A stretch of DNA of 64,000 bases from Devosia sp. Root413D1 (GCF_001425235.1 NZ_LMEA01000008.1:496001-560000); one strand, 5' to 3'; positions 27,412 through 36,829 are shown, counted from the first letter of the stretch. Notes: generated from the letters alone by a model not told the origin. Numbers and translations are program-made.

Positions 27412-28215
27412 CTACTTGCAATCGAAGCAGCAATCGTCGCACGGCTCTTCGACCGGCTCTGCAGCCGGCTCGTCGCCATCATCCTTCACCAGGCTCTCGG
27501 CCTGCGTGCTGGCGACGAACCCCTTCTGGAAGCACTCCTTGGCTTCTTCGACGCGGAACGCGCCGAGCAGCGGGGCCTGCGACTGCGCATACTTGAAGTT
27601 CGCCTTCAGATCGTCGCGGGCAGCGCCCTTGAAGTCGTCGGTGTGCCCAAGAATCTCGGACTTGCCGAGGTCATAGGCGCCCAGCTCGCAGGTGTCGTCG
27701 AGCGTCACGCAGGTGTTGCTCAGGTTACAGAGCACGACCTGCCCATGATACAGCAGCACCTTGGTTTCCTGGGTGCTGGAGTTGAAATCGAACGAGGTGC
27801 CGCGCACCCCGATCGTGCCGGTCGGCGTCTCGATGATGTAGCGATCCTTCGGTGCTCGGCCGGTGGTGAAGCGGAAGGTGCCTGACAGCGCATTGATGGC
27901 GAACTTGCCGGCTGAGTCATCCTGACGCAGCAGGTAGTCTTCGATCAACAGCGCCGAGTTCGGGCCGACCACCAGTTCGGTCTGGTCGCTGAACTTGATC
28001 TGCACCTGCCCCTTGGCGCCAGTGACCACGCGGTCGCCGATGAAGATGTCGGCGCCGACCGTCAGCGTCTTGGTGTCCGCCTTGGTTTCGACCGAGGCGG
28101 CAGGATCGACTCCCAACGCCTTGCCGCTGGCGGCGAGTGTGGGGAATGAAAAGGAAATGAATCCAAGCGCAGCAATTGCGCAGGCGAGGGGGGCTCGCCA
28201 CATCAGGGGGTGCAT
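27412..28215 (-). CDS. Exported FecR-domain protein with Cys-rich tail
   Basis: The 267-residue protein has a signal peptide (to about residue 30, FPTLAAS) and a single FecR domain at about 45-190 (IFIGDRVVTGAKGQVQIKFSD, TPTGTIGVRGTSFDF). There is no transmembrane anti-sigma region, so it is a stand-alone periplasmic or surface FecR protein. The last residues are acidic and Cys-rich (CDDCCFDCK), suggesting metal binding or disulfides. An alternative start is the internal Met at 28203. Confidence 0.85.
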   Translation of the reverse strand: MHPLMWRAPLACAIAALGFISFSFPTLAASGKALGVDPAASVETKADTKTLTVGADIFIGDRVVTGAKGQVQIKFSDQTELVVGPNSALLIEDYLLRQDDSAGKFAINALSGTFRFTTGRAPKDRYIIETPTGTIGVRGTSFDFNSSTQETKVLLYHGQVVLCNLSNTCVTLDDTCELGAYDLGKSEILGHTDDFKGAARDDLKANFKYAQSQAPLLGAFRVEEAKECFQKGFVASTQAESLVKDDGDEPAAEPVEEPCDDCCFDCK

Positions 28216-28448
28216 ATGCGTCCTCGGCTATGCAGTGGCACGGAAATCGCCCGGCCCCCCGGCGGGTGCGATCGTCGGTCTCCTACACAAGCCAGTATGC
28301 CGGTTCCAGCCCGAAAAACCGGATTCATCTGTGCTGGTGACCGGCTTGTTCAGGAATCGTTCAGCTTGTCCGCGCCGCGAAGGCGGGCCAGCAGATCTGC
28401 GCCCCGGGCACTTCTCCGCAGCTTGGCCCGAGCCTATATCCACTGCGC

Positions 28449-28504
28449 CGGGGACGACCCCGACACTTCCCAATAATCAGGCGGGACGGCCCGCGCTCAA
28501 GGAG
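28449..28504 (+). ncRNA. Guanidine-II riboswitch (mini-ykkC)
   Basis: Two tandem hairpins carry the diagnostic ACGR tetraloops: CGGGG-ACGA-CCCCG at 28449-28462 and GCGGG-ACGG-CCCGC at 28481-28494, 18 nt apart. An AAGGAG Shine-Dalgarno follows at 28499-28504, before the ATG of the SugE/Gdx-like exporter. This is the mini-ykkC (guanidine-II) layout, in which two loops bind guanidinium and pair, freeing the ribosome-binding site. The gene downstream is the expected type of target. Confidence 0.88.
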
Positions 28505-28512
28505 CAACTCCC

Positions 28513-28827
28513 ATGGCGTGGGTTTACCTCACTATTGCCGGCCTCTTGGAAGTGGTGTGGGCCATCGGCCTCAAATACACCGAGGGCTTTTCGAGGCTCG
28601 GCCCGACCGCCATCACCGTGGCGGCGATGGTCGCCAGTGTCATATTGCTGGGCATCGCGCTGCGTGACCTGCCCGTCGGTACCGGCTATGCGATCTGGAC
28701 CGGCATCGGCACTGTTGGTACGGCTGTGCTCGGCATCCTGATTTTCCAGGAGCCGGCGACAGCCCTCAGGCTCGCCAGCATCGGCCTCATCGTTGCCGGC
28801 ATCGTCGGCCTCAAGCTGGTCAGCTGA
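28513..28827 (+). CDS. gdx: Guanidinium exporter (SugE/Gdx, SMR family)
   Basis: The 104-residue four-helix small multidrug resistance protein resembles E. coli SugE/Gdx closely ([35 protein letters not shown]). The essential Glu of helix 1 is in LLEVVW. Gdx proteins export guanidinium in exchange for protons as antiparallel dimers. The guanidine-II riboswitch directly upstream strongly supports this over a general drug pump. Expression is therefore expected to be switched on by guanidine. Confidence 0.94.
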   Translation: MAWVYLTIAGLLEVVWAIGLKYTEGFSRLGPTAITVAAMVASVILLGIALRDLPVGTGYAIWTGIGTVGTAVLGILIFQEPATALRLASIGLIVAGIVGLKLVS

Positions 28828-28877
28828 ACGGGGGCTGTTGCTTCCGCGCCAGCCTGTTTGACGAAAATGCGGGATAA

Positions 28878-28903
28878 CGCAAAAGTTGATGGAACCTTTT
28901 GCG
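28878..28903 (+). terminator. Hairpin after gdx
   Basis: CGCAAAAG-N10-CTTTTGCG has perfect 8-bp arms and is followed by CTTTTCC. It may be a weak terminator for gdx or an operator for the small gene downstream. Confidence 0.45.
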
Positions 28904-28995
28904 CTTTTCCGTAACGTGATTTGCGGGGGCTCCGTCAGGCGGAGCTAATCCGCGCCGAGCGTCAGCGCATCTCGAAAAGAAAGTAAAGGGGAGCC

Positions 28996-29187
28996 ATGCT
29001 GTTCCGCTCTGCTGAGGTCGTGTCTGTCCTCATGCTCGTTGTTGCCTTGATCATTGCCAAGCATCTGCCGCTGTTTTCCGGCCTGCCCTTGTCGCAGATC
29101 ACCGGCATTGTCTGCTTCATGTTCGCGATCTATCTCAGCCTGCGCATCTACAATGCCGAGCTGAAAAAGCTTCGCGCCGAAGAGTAA
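28996..29187 (+). CDS. Small two-helix membrane protein
   Basis: A 63-residue protein with hydrophobic helices at about residues 7-22 and 32-52 and a charged C-terminal end (NAELKKLRAEE). An AAAGGGGAG Shine-Dalgarno precedes the ATG, and codon use looks native. No family is recognised. Confidence 0.68.
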   Translation: MLFRSAEVVSVLMLVVALIIAKHLPLFSGLPLSQITGIVCFMFAIYLSLRIYNAELKKLRAEE

Positions 29188-29207
29188 GCCGGGCCACAGC
29201 CCGCCAT

Positions 29208-30002
29208 TTAGAGAATGAAGTCGGCTGCGTACATCGGCAGCCGGCCATTCAGTTCGATCTGAAAATCCGCCACGCCGTCACCGTCTGTGTCGCCTTCGAC
29301 CAGCGTTACGGCGGAAAGGTCGGCGCGCTGCTCGTAGACCCAGCGCAACTCGCCGGCCTTGCCGGTGAACTCGGCAAAGCCCAGCAGCTGGAACGCCTGG
29401 TTACCGGCGAACTGCTCGTTGGCGTCGATCGACCCGAGGTTGATTTTGTCCCCCGTCGGCTTGAAGTCCCAGATCACGTCGCGCGTCGTCTCGCCGATAC
29501 CGATCTCCTCGACGCTGCGAAAATCGAAGCGATCCCGGCCCTGTCCGCCGAGCATGAACTCCGTGCCGAGGCCGCCGATCAACAGGTCATTGCCGGCCCC
29601 GGCGTTGAGATAGTCGTCACCGTCGCGCCCGTCGAGCCGGTTGCTGCCGCCCCAGTCGATCAGCTCGTTGTCCGACGCGTTGCCCAGCAGCGCCCGGCCG
29701 GAATAGTCGATGGCCATGGTGAGGTTCTCGATCTCGGGATAATCCTCGAGATCGATCGCCACCGTGGCGCGGATGGTGTCCACCCCACCGATATCGACGA
29801 CGGTGTCGGAGCGATCGTCGATAAGCTGGTAGATGTCGTCGCCTAGCCCGCCCTCGAGCAGGTCGGCGCCACCGTGGCCGAACAGCTGGTCGCTGCCGCC
29901 CAGTCCGATGATGTGATCGTCACCGGCAAACCCGAGGATGGCGTCGTTGGCATCGCTGCCGGTGAGCGTCTCGGGCGCGTCGGTGCCCATGATGTAGGCC
30001 AT
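29208..30002 (-). CDS. RTX (haemolysin-type Ca2+-binding) secreted protein
   Basis: The 264-residue protein has no N-terminal signal peptide. RTX nonapeptides (GGxGxD-like, for example LFGHGGADLLEGGLGDDIY) fill residues ~20-55 and ~120-160. A serralysin-type C-terminal domain follows and ends in DFIL. The hydrophobic C-terminus is the expected type I secretion signal. A GAGGGAGAT Shine-Dalgarno supports the ATG. It is one of three tandem paralogues sharing the C-terminal module GDTDGDGVADF...DFIL. No enzymatic domain is seen. Confidence 0.88.
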   Translation of the reverse strand: MAYIMGTDAPETLTGSDANDAILGFAGDDHIIGLGGSDQLFGHGGADLLEGGLGDDIYQLIDDRSDTVVDIGGVDTIRATVAIDLEDYPEIENLTMAIDYSGRALLGNASDNELIDWGGSNRLDGRDGDDYLNAGAGNDLLIGGLGTEFMLGGQGRDRFDFRSVEEIGIGETTRDVIWDFKPTGDKINLGSIDANEQFAGNQAFQLLGFAEFTGKAGELRWVYEQRADLSAVTLVEGDTDGDGVADFQIELNGRLPMYAADFIL

Positions 30003-30018
30003 GGAAATCTCCCTCAGA

Positions 30019-30061
30019 GCGCTTTCAGGAAAAGTTGCAGACTTTTCCGGTTCGAAAGCGC
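30019..30061. repeat. Double-stem palindromic repeat
   Basis: Nested inverted repeats (GCGCTTTC...GAAAGCGC outside, GGAAAAGT-TGCAG-ACTTTTCC inside) lie in the leader of the RTX gene that starts at 30002. The form resembles dispersed rhizobial palindromes. Confidence 0.55.
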
Positions 30062-30076
30062 GACCAAATCAATGAC

Positions 30077-30120
30077 CTAGATCTTTTCGTCGTTTCACTT
30101 GAAACGGTGAGAAGATCTAG
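30077..30120 (-). terminator. Hairpin spanning the stop of the FG-GAP/RTX gene
   Basis: CTAGATCTT and AAGATCTAG form the outer arms, with CGTTTCA/TGAAACG inside. The TAG stop of the gene lies inside one arm. It is followed by no clear T-run on the minus strand. It could be a terminator or an mRNA 3'-end stabiliser. Confidence 0.5.
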
Positions 30121-32252
30121 AGAATGAAGTCGCCCGCCGTCAGCACATGCTGGCCGCGCAGTTCGAGGCCGAAATCGGCCTCCCGATCTCCATCCGTATC
30201 GGCTTCGATGATGGTCACCACCTCACCGTTGGTGAAAGTGAAGTAGTCGTAGCGCAACTGGCCCCACTTGCCGGAGAACTCGCCGTCGCCGATGAACGTG
30301 AAGGCCTGGTTGCCGTTACGCCAGACGTTCGAGTCGACGCCGGCAAGGTTGATCACCTCGCCCGCTTCGAAGTCGACGATCACGTCGCGACCCACGGTCG
30401 GTTCGCTCTGGTAGTTGGCAAAATCGAACCGATCCATGCCGGCGCCGCCAATCAGCACATCGCGCCCAAAGCCACCGATCAGGATGTCATTGCCGCCGCC
30501 GCCTTCGAGCCGGTCATTGCCGTTGCCGCCGGAGAGCACGTTGTCACCAAAGCCGCCAACCAGCCGGTTGTTAAGGTCGTTGCCGCTCACGTGCCAATCG
30601 CCCGCATCGGCAAGCACCAGGTTTTCGATCTCGGGATTGCCGGTGAGGTCCCAGTGCGTCGTGGCGCGGATCGTATCGATGCCGCCGCTATCGATGATGC
30701 TGTCGGTGCGGTCGGCGAACACGAAGTATTCGTCGTTGCCGAGCCCACCTTCGAGGGTGTCTGAGCCCGCGACGCTGCGCAGCGAGTCATTGCCAACATC
30801 GCCGATCAGGTGGTCGTCGCCGCCATGGCTGATCAGCACGTCGTTGCCGAGCCCGCCACGCACCGTCTGGTCGCCGGCGGCGTCGATCCGGGTCACCGCT
30901 TCGGTGGGCTTCAGCCCGTACACCACCGCAGTGGTCCCAGAGAGATAGAGGCCGCCCGGGCTGGCGTTGCTGTTGCCGAAGGCGAGGTCGGCGAAGCCGT
31001 CGCCGTTGAAGTCGCCGAGTCCGGCAACGTTTTCGACGCCGGAATAGGGGTCGGAGCTGTCGATTTCGAAGCCGCTGCTACCGTCGAGATCGTCGACGTC
31101 GAAGCCCGGCGTGTGGAAGTTCGCGCGGCCGAACACGACGTGCGCCCGGCTGTAGCCGGTCTGCACCAGCACATCGTCGAAGCCGTCGCCGTTCACATCC
31201 CCGGCGCCGGCCACCTCGGTCCCCAGCCGTGACAGGGTCGGCCCGCGGATGACAAAGCCATCGCTGCCGTCGAGCGCCTCGAGGTCGAGCGAAGCGTCGA
31301 ACCCGTCCGCCTTGCCGAACACCACATAGGCCTCGCCGCCCTCGATATGGCCGTGCGGTCTGGCATTGGGATCGCCGATGATGAAGTCGTCGATGCCGTC
31401 GCCGTTCACATCGCCCGCCGCCGCGACTGTGCGGGTGACATCGGGGTCGAGCCGGAAGCCGTTGCTGCCGTCGAGCAGGTCGACGGTAAGGTCGGCCGGA
31501 AAGCCATCTGCCCCGCCGAAGATCACCGCCTCGCCAATGGCGACGTCGCCATACCCGTCCCCATTGATATCGCCGATACCGGATGGAGGCTCGTACCCGC
31601 GCTCCAACTGCCTGAAGATCGATGCGGTGACGTCGGTGACGATCGCATCCGCCGCAAAACCGTCCGCCTTGCCAAGCAGGAGCCGGGCCTCGTAGTCGGT
31701 GGTGATCAGCACATCGTCGAAGCCGTCGCCATTGGTGTCGCCGGCCGAGGCGATGGTGTAGCTGGCGGTCGATCGCGGCGGTCCGTTGAGCGTGAAGCCG
31801 TTCTCGCCGTCGAGCTGCTCGAGCCAGAAATACGGCTCGAACCCATCCGCTTTGCCGAAGACGACGTGCACGTCCTCGTAGCCGTACTGGTCAGTGTCGT
31901 TGGTGGTGCCGACCATCAGGTCGTCATAGCCGTCGCCGTTGATGTCGCCGGCGCCTTGGACGTGCCAGGGCTTGTCCACCGTATCGATGGCAAAGCCGTT
32001 GCTGCCATCGAGTTCGGTGATGTTGAAATCGGCCGGAAACGGCTCGGCCGAACCGAAGACCAAGTAGTTGTAGACGGCACCGCCCATCCGGTCGCGGCCG
32101 CTGACGATGATATCGTCGAAACCGTCGCCGTTGACGTCGCCGGCGTCCTCAACGCTGGTCCCCAGCCTGTCGTCGGTGGTGGCGCCGGTGATGTTGAAGC
32201 CGTCGCTGCCATCGAGCGCGTCCGGATCGATGCTAGGTGGATAATAGGCCAT
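30117..32252 (-). CDS. FG-GAP repeat (integrin-like propeller) RTX secreted protein
   Basis: The 711-residue protein starts with about seven FG-GAP repeats (GDVNGDGFDDIIV, GDINGDGYDDLMVG and similar) over residues ~20-445, predicted to fold as a Ca2+-binding beta-propeller like integrin alpha chains. RTX nonapeptides follow at ~455-620, then the shared C-terminal module ending DFIL. No signal peptide is present, which fits type I secretion. A GGGAGG Shine-Dalgarno supports the ATG. A surface-binding or adhesive role is inferred; no catalytic residues are seen. Confidence 0.88.
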   Translation of the reverse strand: MAYYPPSIDPDALDGSDGFNITGATTDDRLGTSVEDAGDVNGDGFDDIIVSGRDRMGGAVYNYLVFGSAEPFPADFNITELDGSNGFAIDTVDKPWHVQGAGDINGDGYDDLMVGTTNDTDQYGYEDVHVVFGKADGFEPYFWLEQLDGENGFTLNGPPRSTASYTIASAGDTNGDGFDDVLITTDYEARLLLGKADGFAADAIVTDVTASIFRQLERGYEPPSGIGDINGDGYGDVAIGEAVIFGGADGFPADLTVDLLDGSNGFRLDPDVTRTVAAAGDVNGDGIDDFIIGDPNARPHGHIEGGEAYVVFGKADGFDASLDLEALDGSDGFVIRGPTLSRLGTEVAGAGDVNGDGFDDVLVQTGYSRAHVVFGRANFHTPGFDVDDLDGSSGFEIDSSDPYSGVENVAGLGDFNGDGFADLAFGNSNASPGGLYLSGTTAVVYGLKPTEAVTRIDAAGDQTVRGGLGNDVLISHGGDDHLIGDVGNDSLRSVAGSDTLEGGLGNDEYFVFADRTDSIIDSGGIDTIRATTHWDLTGNPEIENLVLADAGDWHVSGNDLNNRLVGGFGDNVLSGGNGNDRLEGGGGNDILIGGFGRDVLIGGAGMDRFDFANYQSEPTVGRDVIVDFEAGEVINLAGVDSNVWRNGNQAFTFIGDGEFSGKWGQLRYDYFTFTNGEVVTIIEADTDGDREADFGLELRGQHVLTAGDFIL

Positions 32253-32469
32253 GCTGAAAATCCTCCCGAATATCGTTCAAGGCTCCGCCTCGGCCCGCGA
32301 TCCGGGAACGCAGCGACCTGCATGGGGGACATGTCAGCCGCGCATGGATCGGCCTGCTTTCGGCGCTTCCATCGCCTAGCCAGTACTGGCGGATGCCTAT
32401 TTTTGCGGCATCCGCCTATCTGCCAAGTGACGGCGCCCGTCAGGCGGGCACAGGTGAACGCCACCCCTG

Positions 32470-33282
32470 CTAGAGGATGAAGTCGCCGGCGCTGAGCGCG
32501 ATGCTGCCACGCAGCTCGATCTCGAAATCGGCGACACCGTCGCCGTCGGTATCGCCGGCAATCACCGTCACCGTTTCGGTGCCGGCATCGATGAGTTCCT
32601 CGTAGGTCACGAGCTCGCCGGCCGAGCCGGTGAAGCTGGTGGCGCCGAGAAAGTGGAAGCCCTGGTTGCCGGAATGTCCGGCGTCGGCGTCGATCCTGCC
32701 CAGATGGATAAGGTCATCACCGGCCGTGAAATCCATGATCTGGTCGCGGCGGTCGATGCCCGGACCCGAGCCGATGCCGGTCTCGGCTACGTCGTGGAAG
32801 TCGAAGCGATCGTCGCCGCTGCCGCCCTGCAGGTCGTCGGTGCCGAGCCCGCCGGTGAGGATGTCGTCGCCACCACCGGCAACGAGATAGTCCTGGCCCT
32901 CGCGTCCATCGAGGATGTTGCTGCCACCCCGATCGAAGATTTCGTTGTTCAGCGCGTTGCCCAGGGCGCGCCGGCCGGAAGCTTCGGTAGCCATCACCAG
33001 GTTCTCGATCTCCGGGTAGTCTCTGAGGTCGAGGCTGGTGGTGGCGCGGATGGTGTCCCAGCCGCTGACGTCGATGATGGTGTCCGAGCGGTCGGCGTTG
33101 AGCTCGTAGGTGTCGTCGCCCTCGCCGCCCTCGAGGAGGTCGGCGCCAGGGCCGCCGATGAGGCCGTCATTGCCGTTGAGCCCGATAAGGTGATCGTCAC
33201 CACCGAGGCCCAAGATCCTGTCGTCGTCGTCCTCCGCGCCGATAATCGTATCCGGCCCGGACGTGCCGATAATGATTGCCAT
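32470..33282 (-). CDS. RTX (haemolysin-type Ca2+-binding) secreted protein
   Basis: The 270-residue paralogue of the protein encoded at 29208-30002 has the same plan: MAIIIGTSGPDTIIGAEDD, RTX repeats, a PEIENLVMA segment, more RTX repeats and a C-terminus ending in DFIL. The ATG at 33282 is chosen over the longer frame because GGGAGAA lies just upstream and the paralogue starts at the same point. Type I secretion is expected. The three tandem genes are each separated by 110-220 bp, so they may have separate promoters. Confidence 0.87.
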   Translation of the reverse strand: MAIIIGTSGPDTIIGAEDDDDRILGLGGDDHLIGLNGNDGLIGGPGADLLEGGEGDDTYELNADRSDTIIDVSGWDTIRATTSLDLRDYPEIENLVMATEASGRRALGNALNNEIFDRGGSNILDGREGQDYLVAGGGDDILTGGLGTDDLQGGSGDDRFDFHDVAETGIGSGPGIDRRDQIMDFTAGDDLIHLGRIDADAGHSGNQGFHFLGATSFTGSAGELVTYEELIDAGTETVTVIAGDTDGDGVADFEIELRGSIALSAGDFIL

Positions 33283-33514
33283 GATGTTCTCCCTCTCACA
33301 CCCCAGCTTGCGACGGCCTTGTTCGGCGCAGCACAACCGCGATCGGCATGACGGCTACGCTCAGGCCGCATGGCGACAGCAGATTCTGCTGCAAATGGTC
33401 CCGGCGGCTGCCTAATTCCTGGGCGTGACGGGTCTCGGCGCTCGGCGCTGCCTGGCCACTTGGCAGCGGCCTCGCCAGTCGCACGCGACGTCGCCCCGTG
33501 CTAAATGTGCGCCC

Positions 33515-35602
33515 ATGAACGCCATCACCACGCCTCGCACCGCCCGTTCGGTGTGCCCACATGATTGCCCGTCGACCTGCGCGCTCGACGTCGAACTGAT
33601 CGACGAGCGGACCATTGGCCGGGTGCGCGGCGCCAAGGACGATCCGTACACGGCCGGCGTCATCTGCGAGAAGGTGGCGCGCTACGCCGAGCGGATTCAT
33701 CACCCGAACCGTTTGACGCATCCCCTTCGCCGCGTTGGCAAAAAGGGGGCTGGCGAATGGCAGCAGATCAGTTGGGATGAGGCCTTCGACGAGATCGTCG
33801 CCCGCTGGCTGGAGCTCGAGCGCACCGATGGTCCCGAGGCGATCTGGCCCTATTTCTATGCCGGCACCATGGGCCACGTGCAGCGCGACGGCATCGAGCG
33901 GCTGCGCCACGCCCGTGGCTATTCGCTGCAATACGACACCATCTGCACCGGCACCGCCTGGCCCGGCTTCATCGCCGGCACCGGTGTCCTCGCCGGCCCC
34001 AACCCCGAGTCGATGGCCGACAGCGATTGCGTCGTCATCTGGGGCACCAACGCCGTCGCCACCCAGGTCAACGTGATGACCCACGCCATCCGCGCCCGCA
34101 AGGAGCGCGGGGCGAAGATCGTCGCCATCGACATCTACCGCAACGGCACCATGGAGCAGGCCGACATGGCGCTCGTCGTGCGCCCCGGCACCGACGGGGC
34201 GCTGGCCGTCGCGGTGATGCACATCCTGCTGCGCGACGGTCTCGCCGACCGCGCCTACATGGCCGCGTACACCGACTTCTCGCCCGAGTTCGAGGCGCAC
34301 CTCCAGAGCCGCACGCCCGAATGGGCCGCGGCCATCACCGGGCTTGCTGTCACCGAGATCGAGGCTTTCGCCCGGCTGGTCGGCACCACGCCGAAAACCT
34401 ATTTCCGTCTCGGCTACGGTTTCACCCGCCAGCGCAACGGCTCGACCTCGATGCATGCGGCGCTCTCGGTCGCAGCGATGACCGGCTCCTGGCAGCACCA
34501 TGGCGGCGGCGCCTTCCACTCCAACTCCGGCTCGTGGAAGCTCGATAAATCAATGATCACCGGCGCCGACATGGGCCCCGGCGGGCGCGAGCTCGACATG
34601 AGCGAGATCGGCAAGGTGCTCACCGGTGACAGCACGGCACTGAAGGGCGGCGGCCCGGTCAAGGCGTTGTTCATCCAGAACACCAACCCGGTCAATGTCA
34701 GCCCGGAGCAGGGGCTGACCCGCGCCGGCTTTGCGCGCGAAGACCTGTTCACGGTCGTCCACGAGCAGTTCATGACCGATACGGCCAAGCTCGCCGATAT
34801 CGTGCTGCCCGCCACCATGTTCCTCGAGCACAACGACTATTACCGCCGCGGCGGCCATACGCGGCTGCTCTACGGCCCCAAGCTGGTCGACGCTCCCGGC
34901 GAGTGCCGCTCCAATTTCGAGGTGGTCAACGAACTGCTGCGCCGCCTCGGCAGCGACCACGCCTCGATGCACCTTACCGATCGTGAGATGGTGGCCGAGA
35001 CCTTCCGCCGCTCCGGCTTCGGCGAGCTCGACGAGATCGAAAAGACCGGCTTCATCGACGGCGCCTGGCCCGACGAGAAAGCCCGTTTCGCCGATGGTTT
35101 CGCCTGGCCCGACAAGCGCTATCGCTTCGAGCCGGACTGGGACGCCGTGGCGCGGCTTAAGGGCTACACCTGGGTCTGCGATCCCTCGGAGATGCCGCGC
35201 TTCGCCGACCATTGGGATGTCACCGAGCGGGTCGACGCCGAAACCCCGTTCCGCCTTGCCACCAGCCCGTCGCGCAGCTTCCTCAACTCGACCTTTGCCG
35301 AAACCACCGGCAGCCAGAAGCGCCAGCCCGAGCCGACCGTGTTCGTTCATCCCAACGATGCTGCCGAGCTCGGCATCGCCGATGGCGACCCGGTGACGCT
35401 CGGCAACCGCCGCGGCGAGGTAGCGCTGAAGGCGGTGTTCTTTGCCGGCATGCAGCGCGGCGTGCTGATCGCCGAGGGCATCCACCCCAACTCGGCGCAT
35501 CGCAACGGCCAGGGCATCAACACGCTGATCGGCTCGGACCCGGTCCGCCCCTTCGGCGGCGCGGCCTTCCACGATACCTCGGTGTGGCTGCGCAAGGACT
35601 GA
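33515..35602 (+). CDS. Molybdopterin-dependent oxidoreductase (bis-MGD family)
   Basis: The 695-residue protein has the N-terminal [4Fe-4S] motif with Cys 14, 18, 22 (CPHDCPSTC) and Cys 51 (VICEK), then the molybdopterin domains (WPYFYAGTMGHVQRDG, VVIWGTNAVATQVN) and a C-terminal dinucleotide-binding domain (FVHPNDAAELGIADGDPVTL). No Tat signal is seen, so it is probably cytoplasmic. The substrate is unknown: the family includes uncharacterised DMSO-reductase-like dehydrogenases, and no partner subunit gene is adjacent. The ATG at 33515 is preferred over the open frame from 33425. Confidence 0.87.
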   Translation: MNAITTPRTARSVCPHDCPSTCALDVELIDERTIGRVRGAKDDPYTAGVICEKVARYAERIHHPNRLTHPLRRVGKKGAGEWQQISWDEAFDEIVARWLELERTDGPEAIWPYFYAGTMGHVQRDGIERLRHARGYSLQYDTICTGTAWPGFIAGTGVLAGPNPESMADSDCVVIWGTNAVATQVNVMTHAIRARKERGAKIVAIDIYRNGTMEQADMALVVRPGTDGALAVAVMHILLRDGLADRAYMAAYTDFSPEFEAHLQSRTPEWAAAITGLAVTEIEAFARLVGTTPKTYFRLGYGFTRQRNGSTSMHAALSVAAMTGSWQHHGGGAFHSNSGSWKLDKSMITGADMGPGGRELDMSEIGKVLTGDSTALKGGGPVKALFIQNTNPVNVSPEQGLTRAGFAREDLFTVVHEQFMTDTAKLADIVLPATMFLEHNDYYRRGGHTRLLYGPKLVDAPGECRSNFEVVNELLRRLGSDHASMHLTDREMVAETFRRSGFGELDEIEKTGFIDGAWPDEKARFADGFAWPDKRYRFEPDWDAVARLKGYTWVCDPSEMPRFADHWDVTERVDAETPFRLATSPSRSFLNSTFAETTGSQKRQPEPTVFVHPNDAAELGIADGDPVTLGNRRGEVALKAVFFAGMQRGVLIAEGIHPNSAHRNGQGINTLIGSDPVRPFGGAAFHDTSVWLRKD

Positions 35603-35614
35603 AACCAGCCACCG

Positions 35615-35705
35615 GCCTCTCGGCCATCTCCCCCCTGGCGGGGGAGAAAGCGAAAACTCGGGCTTAGCGCAGCTAAGTCCTTAGTTTTCGCCAGAGAGGG
35701 GGCTG
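35615..35705. repeat. Intergenic palindromic repeat
   Basis: GCGAAAACT...AGTTTTCGC encloses CTTAG-CGCAG-CTAAG, flanked by CCCCCCTGGCGGGGG-like G/C runs. It lies between convergent genes and may end both transcripts. Confidence 0.55.
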
Positions 35706-35742
35706 CGGAGCTACCAGATCGTGGCTCAGCGGAGCGGCATGG

Positions 35743-36561
35743 CTACGCCCCGTAAGCCTGCCAGAAGAACCAGCCGGTCAGCCCGATCCCGTAGACGATG
35801 ACCAGGCCGCGGATCAGCTTGGTGGGGATGCGTTTGGCCACCCGCGCCGCGACATAGCCGCCGATGGTCACGCCGACCAGCGCGATCGAGCCGTGATACC
35901 AGTCGATGGCGCCGGATAGCGCGAAGCGGATCACGCAAACCAGCGCCACCAGGGTCGAAATCCAGAGTTTCAGCCCGTTCATGGCGTGGATGTCGGTGAA
36001 CCCGGCCAGCGCCAGGAAGGCCAGCAGCAGCACCCCGAGCCCGGCGTTGAAGAAGCCGCCATAAACGCAGATGCCGGCGAGCAGTACGAATAGCAGCACC
36101 ACGCCGGCATGCCGGCTGCGGCCGTTGCCGCCGCCTAGCTGGCGCACATAGCTGTTGATCCGCCCGCCAAAGGCGAACAGCAGCACTGCGAACAGCAGCA
36201 GCCACGGCACCACCAGCACGAAGGTTTCGTTGGAAACCCGCAGCAGCAGTTCGGCCCCGACATAGCCGAAGACCAGCGAGACGATGGTGTAGCCGATCAG
36301 CTTGTCTCGATGCGCGACGATCTCGCGCCAGAAGCCGAACGCGCCGCTCGCATAGCCGGGAAAGCTCGCATAGGTGTTCGACGCATTGGCGATCACCGGC
36401 GGCACGCCGGCGAACAGCAATGCCGGAAACAGGATAAACGAGCCGCCGCCCGCCAGCGTATTGATGGTGCCGGCAATGAGCCCCGCGACGAACAGCATGG
36501 GTTCGGGAAAGCGGGCCATGTCGGCAATAAGGCTGGTGAAGAAAAGCAGGATCTCGGACAT
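35743..36561 (-). CDS. TauE/SafE-family (TSUP) membrane permease
   Basis: The 272-residue protein has about eight transmembrane helices in two halves, with the TSUP hallmarks AGTINTLAGGGSFILFPALL in the first half and GGFFNAGLGVLLLAFL in the second. TSUP proteins export sulfite, sulfoacetate or other anions; the substrate here cannot be told. It stands alone, convergent with the molybdopterin oxidoreductase. If that enzyme acts on sulfur compounds the pair could be linked, but nothing in the sequence shows it. Confidence 0.88.
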   Translation of the reverse strand: MSEILLFFTSLIADMARFPEPMLFVAGLIAGTINTLAGGGSFILFPALLFAGVPPVIANASNTYASFPGYASGAFGFWREIVAHRDKLIGYTIVSLVFGYVGAELLLRVSNETFVLVVPWLLLFAVLLFAFGGRINSYVRQLGGGNGRSRHAGVVLLFVLLAGICVYGGFFNAGLGVLLLAFLALAGFTDIHAMNGLKLWISTLVALVCVIRFALSGAIDWYHGSIALVGVTIGGYVAARVAKRIPTKLIRGLVIVYGIGLTGWFFWQAYGA

Positions 36562-36829
36562 GTGACTTCCCTAGCCCCTTGCACGCCGGCACTCCAACGA
36601 GAAACGGTGATCTTCGCCATCAGCGGCACGAATGGCGGCAAGTTGACAAAGCCCGCCCGATCCACCACATGTTGCGCCGTGCTGCTGGCGCCTGCCGCTC
36701 GCCGGGGAAACCCGATGGTCAAGTCCAGCCGCGGATCATCCGTGACGCATCACATGATCGCTCCCTTCGAGGCGGTTCATGGCAAGGCGAGCCCCATGAA
36801 GAAATCCGCCTCTGTTGAAGAGGACCGAT

